Source: Oceanicoccus sp. KOV_DT_Chl
Lineage (GTDB): Bacteria; Pseudomonadota; Gammaproteobacteria; Pseudomonadales; Dasaniaceae
Direction of reading: 5' to 3'
DNA: 64,000 nt
NCBI RefSeq assembly: GCF_900120175.1
Contig: NZ_FQLF01000002.1
Coordinates: 992,001-1,056,000, forward strand
The notes beneath the pieces are model-generated. The model did not search any database, was not told the DNA's origin, and was given only the letters and a program-made list of their open reading frames with translations. Every line of letters starts with the position of its first letter. The first letter of the stretch is position 1. A program made the translations under genes and the position numbers. Positions 33,641 through 40,795 of this stretch are shown in pieces.

Positions 33641-34088
33641 CATTTGCGAACAAACGCCACCAGAATTTGGGTTTAGAGCCAATGCAAACTTGATACGAAT
33701 ACAGCCTATCTCGAATCAAACAAGAACCATCCAAGATTGGCATAAAAGGTACATTCAACCTTTTTACCGCATCCCATTGGTGGGCGAACTCGGTTTTGCA
33801 AATCGGACACTTAGGGTTTGCACCAGGAACAAACCTACCCCCGCAAGGGCAATTTGGAAGAGTTGCAGCTATTCGATCCAAGAGTTCTTGGTTGATTTCA
33901 TTTTCATACAGTAATGCATGATCTTGCTCTCTATGGATTACATTCGAGCAAGTATCACAGAAAAAATGCGGGCAACTGTCGCTCATGCCGCTCGATTGCC
34001 AAGCAGGAGTTTCCTTCCCACACTTAGGGTTTGGGCATTTCATTCTTCCTACCCATGGTGCATTCGCTTCGTAATGTACGATCTTCAT
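33609..34088 (-). CDS. cassette: zinc-ribbon protein with eight paired cysteines
   Basis: 159 residues, no membrane helix. Cys pairs occur in MKCPNPKCGK, CPHFFCDTC, NCPCGGRF and PKCPICKTEF, so two or more zinc knuckles are likely. The 3' end of the coding frame extends across the attC. Probably nucleic-acid or protein binding; no specific family identified. Confidence 0.68.
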   Translation of the reverse strand: MKIVHYEANAPWVGRMKCPNPKCGKETPAWQSSGMSDSCPHFFCDTCSNVIHREQDHALLYENEINQELLDRIAATLPNCPCGGRFVPGANPKCPICKTEFAHQWDAVKRLNVPFMPILDGSCLIRDRLYSYQVCIGSKPKFWWRLFANALTSLGKGRS

Positions 34089-34091
34089 GTA

Positions 34092-34179
34092 GCCTTAACG
34101 CTGAGGTAATGGGCAACTTTGCTGCAAAGCAGCGCTTAAAGTTGTCCAGCCGAAGGCGCCATTGACCGTTTTGTTAAGT
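34092..34179 (-). repeat. attC site 12
   Basis: CCTTAACGC left, GTTAAGT right. The inner stem TTTGCTGCAAAGCAGCGC and outer arm CAGCCGAAGGCGCC mark the same subfamily as sites 13 and 21. Confidence 0.85.
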
Positions 34180-34806
34180 TGCTTTCTTGGCACCAAATTT
34201 AATTCCCACCGCAATTAAAGGGATTATAAGCCCTAGAATAACTAATATGGGCTCATAGTTGCCAGTTGGTTCTTTGTACCACATGCCAGCGATGAACATA
34301 GATATTAACAACAATACTGCTTCAATACCCCACAAGAATTTCGTGAAAGGTGGCATGTGATTATTTAATTTTAATTGTAGAACAGCAGCGTTCAATGAAT
34401 TTTTGAATTTTGCCAATTCTGCTTCCATGTTTGCTTCAACGTCAGGTAGCAGGCGTTCATAAAGCTTCGGGTTTCTAGCGTGCTCAGTACTTTTTTGGAA
34501 GTAAATTAGGGATTCTGTTTTAAATGATTCCTGAGCTGATTTTGCCAAAGCCTGCACCTCATGCTCTAACTGGGGATGAAATTCTGGCTTGAGTGATTGA
34601 AGATGATCAATTGTCACTTGGTATAAATCGGCATTCCCTTGGGCGATATAATCCATAGTTTTCTTGATGGTGTCGCCAGACCCGAGCCTACCTTTTGCCG
34701 AGTGCAAGGCCAGCATGGCTTTGAATTTATTTTCCAATTCATCAATTTTATCCAGAGTTGCAAGTCTGAGTTTTTCTACATAGTTTTCTTTTATCTCAGG
34801 GTGCAT
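34174..34806 (-). CDS. cassette: helical protein with two C-terminal TM helices
   Basis: 210 residues from the ATG at 34806; the longer frame reads into attC sequence. A long charged helical region (MHPEIKENYVEKLRLATLDK ... ELAKFKNSLNAAVLQLKLNN), probably partly coiled coil, leads to two membrane segments (FLWGIEAVLLLISMFIAGMW and PILVILGLIIPLIAVGI). Tail-anchored topology. Unknown function. The stop codon lies in the attC core. Confidence 0.68.
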   Translation of the reverse strand: MHPEIKENYVEKLRLATLDKIDELENKFKAMLALHSAKGRLGSGDTIKKTMDYIAQGNADLYQVTIDHLQSLKPEFHPQLEHEVQALAKSAQESFKTESLIYFQKSTEHARNPKLYERLLPDVEANMEAELAKFKNSLNAAVLQLKLNNHMPPFTKFLWGIEAVLLLISMFIAGMWYKEPTGNYEPILVILGLIIPLIAVGIKFGAKKAT

Positions 34807-34825
34807 TATTGCTCCAGTTTTGAAA

Positions 34826-34911
34826 CTTAACGCCAAGGTAATGGGCAGCTTTGTGGCGAAGCCACGCTTAAAGCTGTCCAGCCGCAGGCGCCATTGACCG
34901 TTTTGTTATGC
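34826..34911 (-). repeat. attC site 13
   Basis: CTTAACGCC left, GTTATGC right. The inner stem TTGTGGCGAAGCCACG and arm GTCCAGCCGCAGGCG are nearly identical to site 21. Confidence 0.87.
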
Positions 34912-35307
34912 ATTTTCACTGAATCTGCTATTGATAGAAGTGAAGTACATAAGAATGATTGTGGCCCCGTCAGCAAGATTTGTAATGTACGACAAAACTC
35001 CATCCATCGGGGTGAATACTTCGACGCCTTGTATGCCTGTAAAGATAACGGAGAGCAGCGTTAACCCTAAAAATATTGGCCTGGCCCAAGCCTTGAAATA
35101 GATTAAGCCATATAGAGTTACTGTATACGCCAGCAAGAATACGTAAGCTATACCTTCATTTAACTCCAGCATGGCTCCGAAGCCAGTCCATGAAAGAGCG
35201 TCAAACATTTCTTGATCGTATAAATATACGTCTAAATATGGAACAAAAAAGAATGCCACATAAATAAGGTAGGAAAGCAAAACAATATTTTTATATAGAT
35301 TGACCAT
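34906..35307 (-). CDS. cassette: four-TM membrane protein
   Basis: 133 residues with four hydrophobic helices (IVLLSYLIYVAFFFVPYL, GIAYVFLLAYTVTLYGLIYF, PIFLGLTLLSVIFTGI and GATIILMYFTS). A compact integral membrane protein of unknown family. The stop codon overlaps the attC core GTTATGC. Confidence 0.7.
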   Translation of the reverse strand: MVNLYKNIVLLSYLIYVAFFFVPYLDVYLYDQEMFDALSWTGFGAMLELNEGIAYVFLLAYTVTLYGLIYFKAWARPIFLGLTLLSVIFTGIQGVEVFTPMDGVLSYITNLADGATIILMYFTSINSRFSENA

Positions 35308-35316
35308 GTTTACCTA

Positions 35317-35386
35317 TGCATAACGCCGCCATAATTTGCTGACTGAAGCGCAGCGTAAGGCAGTCAAATTGATGGCTTTGTTACAC
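35317..35386 (-). repeat. attC site 14
   Basis: GCATAACGCC left, GTTACAC right. AATTTGCTGACTG pairs with CAGTCAAATT, and the inner loop is AAGCGCAGCG. 70 bp. Confidence 0.8.
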
Positions 35387-36043
35387 CTATTCACTGAGTT
35401 CAACGCGATAGTCTATAAATAGAGTAACCTGCTTGTCATTTTTTTGCCTAACTATAACTGGATTTTCTAAACCTGAAATTGATACCTTATAACCTTCACC
35501 TAAAGCCGCTTTAGTGTTTGTAATTTCTTCTTTAACGAGGGTAAGTAATTGGTTGCGATATTTATTTGGTGAACTTATTGCAAGAGTGGTATTGCCAAGC
35601 CTGAGCGAGGTATCTTCTGGTTTCTTGATGCGACCAATAAAACTGTATATTTCTTGTGTAGCAGCATAAACACCCTTACCACTGTCAAGTTTAGCAAGTA
35701 TGTAAAAGCTAGAGCCAGAACTTCTGCCATATGACTTTGAAATAGAAAAAGATGATTTTTCACTTGGTGAGAGCGAGATCGCCCCTTGCTGGAATTCAAT
35801 ATTAGTGTTTGTGGCAGCTGCACCACTTATTGATGATTGAAGCTTGCTTATAAGTTTTGCTCTTTCAGATGGATATTTGGCATCACTGGATAAAGTTACT
35901 GACATTGCTACGTATTCAGCATCAACATCAACAAAACTATTTACCGGAGTATTCCCTGTCCCGTATGCAATAACTATTGCCGAAAATCCTGCATGAGCAT
36001 TAATTGATAAAAGTAACAATGTAACCGTAACTAAATTTTTCAT
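35387..36043 (-). CDS. cassette: periplasmic SIMPL/DUF541-like protein
   Basis: 218 residues from the ATG at 36043, with a Sec signal peptide (MKNLVTVTLLLLSINAHAG). The mature part alternates strands and helices: FVDVDAEYVAMSVTLSSDAK, ERAKLISKLQSSISGAA, SFYILAKLDSGKGVYAATQE, and a C-terminal VTLFIDYRVELSE. That layout recalls SIMPL (DUF541) outer-membrane/periplasmic proteins; the match is approximate. Confidence 0.6.
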   Translation of the reverse strand: MKNLVTVTLLLLSINAHAGFSAIVIAYGTGNTPVNSFVDVDAEYVAMSVTLSSDAKYPSERAKLISKLQSSISGAAATNTNIEFQQGAISLSPSEKSSFSISKSYGRSSGSSFYILAKLDSGKGVYAATQEIYSFIGRIKKPEDTSLRLGNTTLAISSPNKYRNQLLTLVKEEITNTKAALGEGYKVSISGLENPVIVRQKNDKQVTLFIDYRVELSE

Positions 36044-36059
36044 CCGATCTCCATAGGGG

Positions 36060-36115
36060 GTGTAACGCCTAAAGCAGCTGCGCATTTATGCGTCGGCTGC
36101 CTTTACTTGTTATGA
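36060..36115 (-). repeat. attC site 15
   Basis: TGTAACGCC left, GTTATGA right. AAAGCAGCTGCGCA / TGCGTCGGCTGCCTTT stem. 56 bp. Confidence 0.78.
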
Positions 36116-36591
36116 GTGACTTTGGCACGGACATATTGATACCACTTGTCACTTGGTGATTTTATAATTTCAGCGGAATGAAAGTGGCCAGGTGACTCTT
36201 TAAATATAAGATAGTTTTCACCTAGAACAAACGTAAATTGCAGGGTGCATGCACCGCCGTAGTATGGCGACCTTGCTACCTGCTCGTCCCCTTCCTTCCA
36301 GAAATCTGGATTTTCATGGGCATCGAAGTCATTAGAAGCGTGTTGATCCTTTGACCTAAATCCACGCCACTGAAACTCGGTTGCATCTTGCCCTTTCAAA
36401 ACTTCAAGCACCTTGAATTTAAACCTATGATCTTCAGACACTGGAGTTGCAAGATATATAGTGTCGGTTCTCTCGATCAATTCGTCGTGCGTCCAGTAAG
36501 AACCTTGCGCCGGAATGGAGCACGAAAATGCATTACCACAAAGGACAAAGAGAAATACTGTAGCTACATGCTTCCACATACTCTTACTCAT
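36103..36591 (-). CDS. cassette: secreted protein of unknown function
   Basis: 162 residues from the ATG at 36591 (MSKSMWKHVATVFLFVLCGN); the longer frame would translate attC. A Sec signal peptide ends near NAFSCS, giving either signal peptidase I or lipoprotein-like processing. The mature domain (YWTHDELIERTDTIYLATPV, FKFKVLEVLKGQDATEFQW, CTLQFTFVLGENYLIFKES) resembles small tissue-inhibitor-like OB-fold proteins found in bacterial genomes, but this is uncertain. Confidence 0.65.
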   Translation of the reverse strand: MSKSMWKHVATVFLFVLCGNAFSCSIPAQGSYWTHDELIERTDTIYLATPVSEDHRFKFKVLEVLKGQDATEFQWRGFRSKDQHASNDFDAHENPDFWKEGDEQVARSPYYGGACTLQFTFVLGENYLIFKESPGHFHSAEIIKSPSDKWYQYVRAKVTHNK

Positions 36592-36671
36592 AACGCTGAG
36601 TGCTGGGGCGGCTGGAACGCAGTGTAAGCCGTCCCGGCACGAAGTGCCCTTGCAGCCACGACTTGTTAAAG
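36589..36671 (-). repeat. attC site 16
   Basis: CATAACGC left, GTTAAAG right. The arms GGCGGCTGGAACGCAG and GGCACGAAGTGCCC form internal stems. Confidence 0.8.
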
Positions 36672-36902
36672 GGCACGAACTTGATGCTAACACTACACTT
36701 GCTAATGGAAATACCCTTATACATTGAGAACCCTATAACCCGCTTACTGCGATAGTTTAAGTTATTGGAGCCAACTTCTTGCGAACCTGCCTGTTAACAC
36801 TGCAAAGCCTTGCGATACCAATTAAGAACATAGAATAATTTAAGCAACAGGCTGGCACCTCTTTAAAACCATAAACCCGATATTTGCCAAAATAGAATCC
36901 GC
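36672..36902 (-). other. cassette without a conventional ORF
   Basis: 231 bp between two attC sites. The longest minus-strand reading (about 36748-36894) has no ATG near its start. It gives GFYFGKYRVYGFKEVPACCL, then NYSMFLIGIARLCSVNRQVR and ends APIT; an internal GTG or ATG would give 24-31 residues. It may encode a micro-protein, a small RNA, or carry a promoter for downstream cassettes. Confidence 0.45.
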
Positions 36903-36993
36903 CCTTTAACGCTTTTGTAACGGGCCGCGTTGCTGCGAAGCAGCGCTTTTAGCGGTCCAGCACGAAGTGCGTTCGTTGACAAACTTGTTATAA
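36903..36993 (-). repeat. attC site 17
   Basis: CTTTAACGC left, GTTATAA right. The arm CGGTCCAGCACGAAGTGCG and inner stem TTGCTGCGAAGCAGCG match sites 18 and 22. Confidence 0.87.
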
Positions 36994-36998
36994 GGCAT

Positions 36999-37280
36999 TT
37001 ACCTTGCCTCACTCTTTACTAACGAAGAATGGTATTCCGCTATTTCTGTGACTCTATTCATTAGCTCGGAATCCCATTCCACACTATCAGATGCAAACCT
37101 TGTGAGAGACTTTACGCTATTACTCACATCTGATGCGTTTTCGGACGAATGTGAATTGCTTGAAAGCTTACGAAGATGGTTTAGGCAATAATCTTCAACA
37201 GAACCTTTCGCATAATCTGAATTAGCGATTTCTTCGCAGTGCTTATCAATTAGATCTACTAAATCTGTGAAGTTTGCCAA
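36999..37280 (-). CDS. cassette: small acidic helical protein (93 aa)
   Basis: MANFTDLVDLIDKHCEEIAN leads into a Ser-rich helical protein with SVEDYCLNHLRKLSSNS and MNRVTEIAEYHSSLVKS. No membrane segment or known motif. Cytoplasmic. Bounded by two attC sites of the same subfamily. Confidence 0.65.
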   Translation of the reverse strand: MANFTDLVDLIDKHCEEIANSDYAKGSVEDYCLNHLRKLSSNSHSSENASDVSNSVKSLTRFASDSVEWDSELMNRVTEIAEYHSSLVKSEAR

Positions 37281-37296
37281 CTATACAATCCCTATG

Positions 37297-37388
37297 CCTT
37301 ATAACGCCTTTGTAACGGGCCGCGTTGTGGCGAAGCCACGCTTTTAGCGGTCCAGCACGAAGTGCGTTCGTTGACAAACTTGTTATGT
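37297..37388 (-). repeat. attC site 18
   Basis: CTTATAACGCC left, GTTATGT right. Nearly identical to site 17 over about 80 bp, with the inner stem TTGTGGCGAAGCCACG. Confidence 0.88.
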
Positions 37389-37400
37389 TTTAAATGCATA

Positions 37401-37655
37401 TTATTGAAGATCACTATTTTCTTGATTCAAATACTTATTTTTATAAAAAGTTGCTAATAGCAAAATTGCAGCTGTATTACCCAACAATACAAAAGCTAGA
37501 GGGAGTATATATTTGTACTCACCGATGATGATTGAGCCAACAATCGAACATGCAAGTAGCGGCCATAGAATAATAAGCCCCCCCGAATTGGCTGCCTCTG
37601 CATAATTTCCCTTATGCGATAGAAGCATCTCTTTCAAAACATGCCTTATTTTCAT
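37401..37655 (-). CDS. cassette: two-TM small membrane protein (84 aa)
   Basis: Start taken at MKIRHVLKEMLLSH (37655); the longer frame crosses attC site 19. Two hydrophobic segments (LIILWPLLACSIVGSIIIG and YILPLAFVLLGNTAAILLLA) separated by a short loop. Unknown function. Confidence 0.62.
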   Translation of the reverse strand: MKIRHVLKEMLLSHKGNYAEAANSGGLIILWPLLACSIVGSIIIGEYKYILPLAFVLLGNTAAILLLATFYKNKYLNQENSDLQ

Positions 37656-37681
37656 GATATATAAATGGACTCGCAAGGAAA

Positions 37682-37744
37682 CATAACGCTTTAAGCAGCG
37701 GGCGAAGTGCGCAGCACTTGGTCCGCTGGCTTTACTTGTTAAGC
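37682..37744 (-). repeat. attC site 19
   Basis: CATAACGC left, GTTAAGC right. AAGCAGCGGGCGAAGTGC / GCACTTGGTCCGCTGGCTTT stem. 63 bp. Confidence 0.82.
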
Positions 37745-38229
37745 GCTTCTTGTTCATTAATATATGCCTCAAGTTCTTGGTAAGCAGTTTCAGCTAATTT
37801 TGCTTTCTTTTCACTATATTCTGAAACTCTGTTCCTAACTATATCTGACATTCTCTCAGCAATTTGCTGTTGCTTGCCTATTAATTTTTTAAATGAAGAA
37901 CTTTTTACAAGCGAAAGATACTCGGTTAATTCTGATGCGGTGTATATTTCTTTGTATGCTTTTACCAGCTCTGGTCGGAAAGACTCCCAGCTCAAATATT
38001 GGCCGTCTAGTTTCTGTGAGTCCTTGGCCAGCTTAATCATTAATTGCGAATGAAAACTTCCATCATTTTCTTGAACTGAAGGTGTAGCCGTAGCAATTGG
38101 TACTGCGGCAATAGTAATCTCATATTCCTTTTGCAACTGAAGTTGGTCAATTATCGCTGCAATAGTCTTATCATCTGCACTCACATTAGATGACAGTAAT
38201 AAGGCGATTAATATTGTTAGGTACTTCAT
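37732..38229 (-). CDS. cassette: periplasmic DUF2059-like protein
   Basis: 165 residues from MKYLTILIALLLSSNVSADD (38229), a Sec signal peptide. The helical mature domain with the FRPELVKAYKEIYTASELTE, YLSLVKSSSFKKLIGKQQQI series fits the DUF2059 pattern (helix, E-x-x-Y-x-S-P-x-G-x-K-x-x-x-K-x). Probably periplasmic; role unknown even within the family. Confidence 0.7.
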   Translation of the reverse strand: MKYLTILIALLLSSNVSADDKTIAAIIDQLQLQKEYEITIAAVPIATATPSVQENDGSFHSQLMIKLAKDSQKLDGQYLSWESFRPELVKAYKEIYTASELTEYLSLVKSSSFKKLIGKQQQIAERMSDIVRNRVSEYSEKKAKLAETAYQELEAYINEQEALNK

Positions 38230-38241
38230 GACTCTCCTGAC

Positions 38242-38339
38242 GCTTAACGCCTCAAACACCGGCTTGGTGAAGTTGGCGACTTTTTTGGAACAAAAAAGGT
38301 GACAGCTTTACCAAGTCCGAGTGCTTTGACTTGTTAGCA
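38242..38339 (-). repeat. attC site 20
   Basis: GCTTAACGCC left, GTTAGCA right. CTTGGTGAAGTTGGCGAC pairs with GACAGCTTTACCAAG, and the inner stem is CTTTTTTGGAACAAAAAAGG. 98 bp. Confidence 0.82.
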
Positions 38340-38340
38340 G

Positions 38341-38652
38341 TTACGTCCAAAGCGCCCACCTTACTTCAATAAGTTTATGAAGCATACGATCATCTTCTTC
38401 GTATTGCTGCTCATTTAAACCGTCTAGGTCTTCTACTTCCAACCTTCTACACCACCAAGAATAAAGCTCTTCGAGCTCAACTTTAACTTTTCTATGCTTC
38501 TCATCAGCATTCCAGTCTGTGTGGCCTGTAAATAGGTTCTCTTTTTCCACGCAGTCCTTCAACAACTGAAAACAAGCATGTAATAACACGCTATCTTTAT
38601 CTCGCCACCCATCATCAAGACTCTCAATTTTCAATAAATTGCTTGGCTGCAT
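38341..38652 (-). CDS. cassette: soluble acidic protein (103 aa)
   Basis: MQPSNLLKIESLDDGWRDKD begins a Trp- and Glu-rich protein (EELYSWWCRRLEVEDLDGLN, EEDDRMLHKLIEVRWALW). It is similar in composition to small cassette proteins of unknown function found in marine integrons. No signal peptide, no membrane segment. Confidence 0.65.
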   Translation of the reverse strand: MQPSNLLKIESLDDGWRDKDSVLLHACFQLLKDCVEKENLFTGHTDWNADEKHRKVKVELEELYSWWCRRLEVEDLDGLNEQQYEEDDRMLHKLIEVRWALWT

Positions 38653-38668
38653 TCGACACTCTTTATAC

Positions 38669-38756
38669 TGCTAACGCCTAGTGAATGGGCAGCATTGTGG
38701 CGAAGCCACGCTTAATGCTGTCCAGCCGCAGGCGATCATTGCACGTTTTGTTATGG
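38669..38756 (-). repeat. attC site 21
   Basis: GCTAACGCC left, GTTATGG right. Inner stem TTGTGGCGAAGCCACG, arm GTCCAGCCGCAGGCG. Confidence 0.87.
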
Positions 38757-39119
38757 TGCGACACTTTGTGCCCCACGTGAACCCCGAAAAATAACCCATA
38801 GTAAGCTGCCGCTAAAAATTAGTAAGCCTGTATGTAAACCATGCATGGACAGATACCAAATAAGGATATTTTCTTTGATATGTGGCACCGGATAGCCAAG
38901 AGCCACAGAGGTAACACCATCAGAGTATCGATGAAGCAAATTAGTAACACAGGCTAAAACTGCACCCAAAAGAGCGAAATACGAAACAGCAGACTTTTCT
39001 CTAACTACTAGCAATATGGCAATGACCATAAATACGACAGGATAAATAGCCCAGCCGACCTTGCTTATTAGGTCAGCCGCCCACCATATTATTGATCCAG
39101 AATATACGTGCTCTTCCAT
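38751..39119 (-). CDS. cassette: membrane protein with three to four TM helices
   Basis: 122 residues. Hydrophobic segments around VGWAIYPVVFMVIAILLVV, VSYFALLGAVLACVTNLLH and LHTGLLIFSGSLLWVIF. The stop codon is inside the attC core. No family recognised. Confidence 0.68.
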   Translation of the reverse strand: MEEHVYSGSIIWWAADLISKVGWAIYPVVFMVIAILLVVREKSAVSYFALLGAVLACVTNLLHRYSDGVTSVALGYPVPHIKENILIWYLSMHGLHTGLLIFSGSLLWVIFRGSRGAQSVAP

Positions 39120-39141
39120 AATCTACGTACTCGCTTTAGCA

Positions 39142-39231
39142 CCATAACGCTGAGTGAATGGGCCGCGTTGCTGTGAAACAGCGCTTTTAGCGGTCCAGCA
39201 CGAAGTGCGATCATTGCACGTATTGTTATAT
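39142..39231 (-). repeat. attC site 22
   Basis: CCATAACGC left, GTTATAT right. Arm CGGTCCAGCACGAAGTGCG, inner stem TTGCTGTGAAACAGCG. It is the last complete site; the next core (ATATAACGC at 39534-39542) has no partner. Confidence 0.87.
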
Positions 39232-39235
39232 GGTT

Positions 39236-39520
39236 TCACTCATTACTCTCTAAATGTGCCACTTTGACGAATAGAAAGAACATGACAGCTAAGCTAAATA
39301 TGAAACCTATTGCCACCGAAATGCTAAGGCTATAGCTTGACAGAAAAAGTACTATTAGCCAAAGCGCCAGGACAAATACAACTTGAAGAATAAAGTAGCG
39401 AGATGCAGTGGTGCTAGCCTTCAATCTTGTTCCGCAGGCAGGACAGTCTCGATGCCCCAGCCACATTTTCAGTATGGCAGTGTGGCTAAATTCTGAGTGA
39501 GAACATTTAGGACACTTCAT
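39236..39520 (-). CDS. cassette: zinc-ribbon plus two-TM protein (first cassette of the array)
   Basis: 94 residues. An N-terminal four-Cys ribbon (MKCPKCSHSEF ... DCPACGTRL) is followed by two membrane helices (YFILQVVFVLALWLIVLFLS and ISVAIGFIFSLAVMFFLFV). It resembles the zinc-ribbon/membrane design of the cassette at 32488. It is the cassette nearest to the candidate array promoter and so should be the most strongly transcribed. Confidence 0.72.
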   Translation of the reverse strand: MKCPKCSHSEFSHTAILKMWLGHRDCPACGTRLKASTTASRYFILQVVFVLALWLIVLFLSSYSLSISVAIGFIFSLAVMFFLFVKVAHLESNE

Positions 39521-39533
39521 TCTCTATTTCCAT

Positions 39534-39542
39534 ATAACGCTT
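39534..39542 (-). other. array boundary: unpaired core site (attI-like position)
   Basis: In cassette orientation GCGTTATATGG precedes the first cassette gene, matching the G^TTRRRY junction, but there is no matching left half at higher coordinates. This is where attI would normally be. No integrase gene follows within the window. Confidence 0.5.
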
Positions 39543-39545
39543 ATT

Positions 39546-39774
39546 ATATCGACCAGTCGGTATATGTATATTTATACAGACCAGTCGGTATAAGTTGTAA
39601 AAAGGGGGGGAATTGCTGACCAGTCGGTATAAGTAATTCCATCGGCACTATCATTTCATCCCTAAGCTTTTGATTTTTATTGTGAAAGCATAATACCTGC
39701 AATCTTGAATAATTCAACCGACGCGTCCTAGTTAAGTAGCCTATATTTGCTTATATAGGAATGGTCGGTATAAG
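39546..39774 (-). promoter_or_regulatory. array leader with four TetR-type palindromes and a sigma70-like promoter
   Basis: Four copies of an A(C/T)CGACCAGTCGGTATA-type palindrome lie at 39546-39565, 39573-39594, 39616-39633 and 39750-39774. The last is more divergent. Between the third and fourth, the minus strand has TTGAAT (39712-39717) and TATTAT (39690-39695) at 16-bp spacing, a good sigma70-like promoter pointing into the cassettes. Three operators lie downstream of it and one upstream, an arrangement expected to block initiation or elongation. No tetR gene is adjacent. Confidence 0.6.
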
Positions 39775-39956
39775 TTGCTGATTTTCTATCAAGGAAGCAT
39801 TCCAAGGTGTTGATTGTATTAGAAAAAATAAACTGAGCACTTATAATCCGACTTATAGGGAAAGGGTCTGCTTTTTCTGATTTTTACTTATACTGTATAA
39901 ACACACAAAAATTTCAAAGAGATCACACCCAGTCCAATTAAAACCGGATGATGCGT

Positions 39957-40688
39957 TTATTTTTGCGAATCGATATAACTTCTGAAAACCTGCACGCTGG
40001 CTGTTTGTTCCATTAACAAACCTTCCTCGATAGACGATTGCCAGCCGACATCGATCAAGGTTTTTATCGCGCGTTGCGCACCACTATCGCAAGCGGCCAT
40101 ATCTATTGCCAGTGCCTTCGCTTCCTCCATCAGTTCTGCCGCCGGCACCATGCGATTAATTAATCCCCACTCATAAGCCTGTTTAGCATCAATTTTTCTG
40201 CCAGAGAGACTCATTTCCTTCGCTCTTAATGGGCCAATAATTCTTGGTAATCGCTGGGTGATTCCCCATGCAGGAACGATACCCACTCGGGCATGGGTAT
40301 CAGCAAAAATAGCATCGGTGGAAGCCAACACCACATCACAACGCAATGCCAACTCCAATCCACCGGTTACGGCAAAACCATTGACTGCGGCAATCACCGG
40401 ACAATCCATATCGGATAATACATCCAGTAATTCGCGGCCAATAAATCCATACTGGGCCACTTCATCGCCGGCATTTTTCAATTCAGTCATATCAAGGCCG
40501 GCACAGAAAGCTCGCCCCGCACCGGTAAGGATAACAACTCGCACCTCCCGATTCGTTTTTAATTTTAACAAGGCTCCAACCAACTGGTCACGCATCGCAG
40601 CATTTAATGCATTTAGCGTTTCAGGGCGATTTAACGTAATAATCGCCACCTGCTGATCTATCTCTACCTGTACTAATGAATCGCCCAC
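39957..40688 (-). CDS. enoyl-CoA hydratase/isomerase family protein
   Basis: 243 residues: AIITLNRPETLNALN, the oxyanion-hole segments GAGRAFCAGLDMTEL and AVNGFAVTGGLELALRCDVV, then FADTHARVGIVPAWG. The catalytic PE of canonical crotonases is replaced by the TH-A-R-V-G form common to a less-studied EchA-like subgroup, so the exact reaction may differ from hydration. It is separated from the MDR reductase gene by about 107 bp containing a short CGCCTTTAAAAGGCG hairpin. Confidence 0.88.
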   Translation of the reverse strand: MGDSLVQVEIDQQVAIITLNRPETLNALNAAMRDQLVGALLKLKTNREVRVVILTGAGRAFCAGLDMTELKNAGDEVAQYGFIGRELLDVLSDMDCPVIAAVNGFAVTGGLELALRCDVVLASTDAIFADTHARVGIVPAWGITQRLPRIIGPLRAKEMSLSGRKIDAKQAYEWGLINRMVPAAELMEEAKALAIDMAACDSGAQRAIKTLIDVGWQSSIEEGLLMEQTASVQVFRSYIDSQK

Positions 40689-40795
40689 AGTTAATTCCTG
40701 ATTATTTTTATAACGCCTTTAAAAGGCGAGCTGTTAGCTATTGTGAACTTGAAATATCCCAGCATGTCAGCGCTGGCAATACACCACTCATGACT

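Noticed and set aside
24430-39542. Repeated palindromes considered as a CRISPR array
   Set aside because: Spacing is irregular (230 bp to 2.2 kb), spacers contain ORFs, and repeats are variable palindromes with attC cores; no cas genes.
39891-39915. LexA-box-like sequence (TACTGTATAAACACAC) near the array leader, as found before integrase genes
   Set aside because: Only one half-site fits CTGT-N8-ACAG, and there is no integrase gene after it.
40709-40738. Possible mini attC (TTATAACGCC...GCTGTTAGC)
   Set aside because: Only 30 bp, with a simple CGCCTTT/AAAGGCG hairpin, and it lies between housekeeping-type genes outside the array; more likely a weak terminator.
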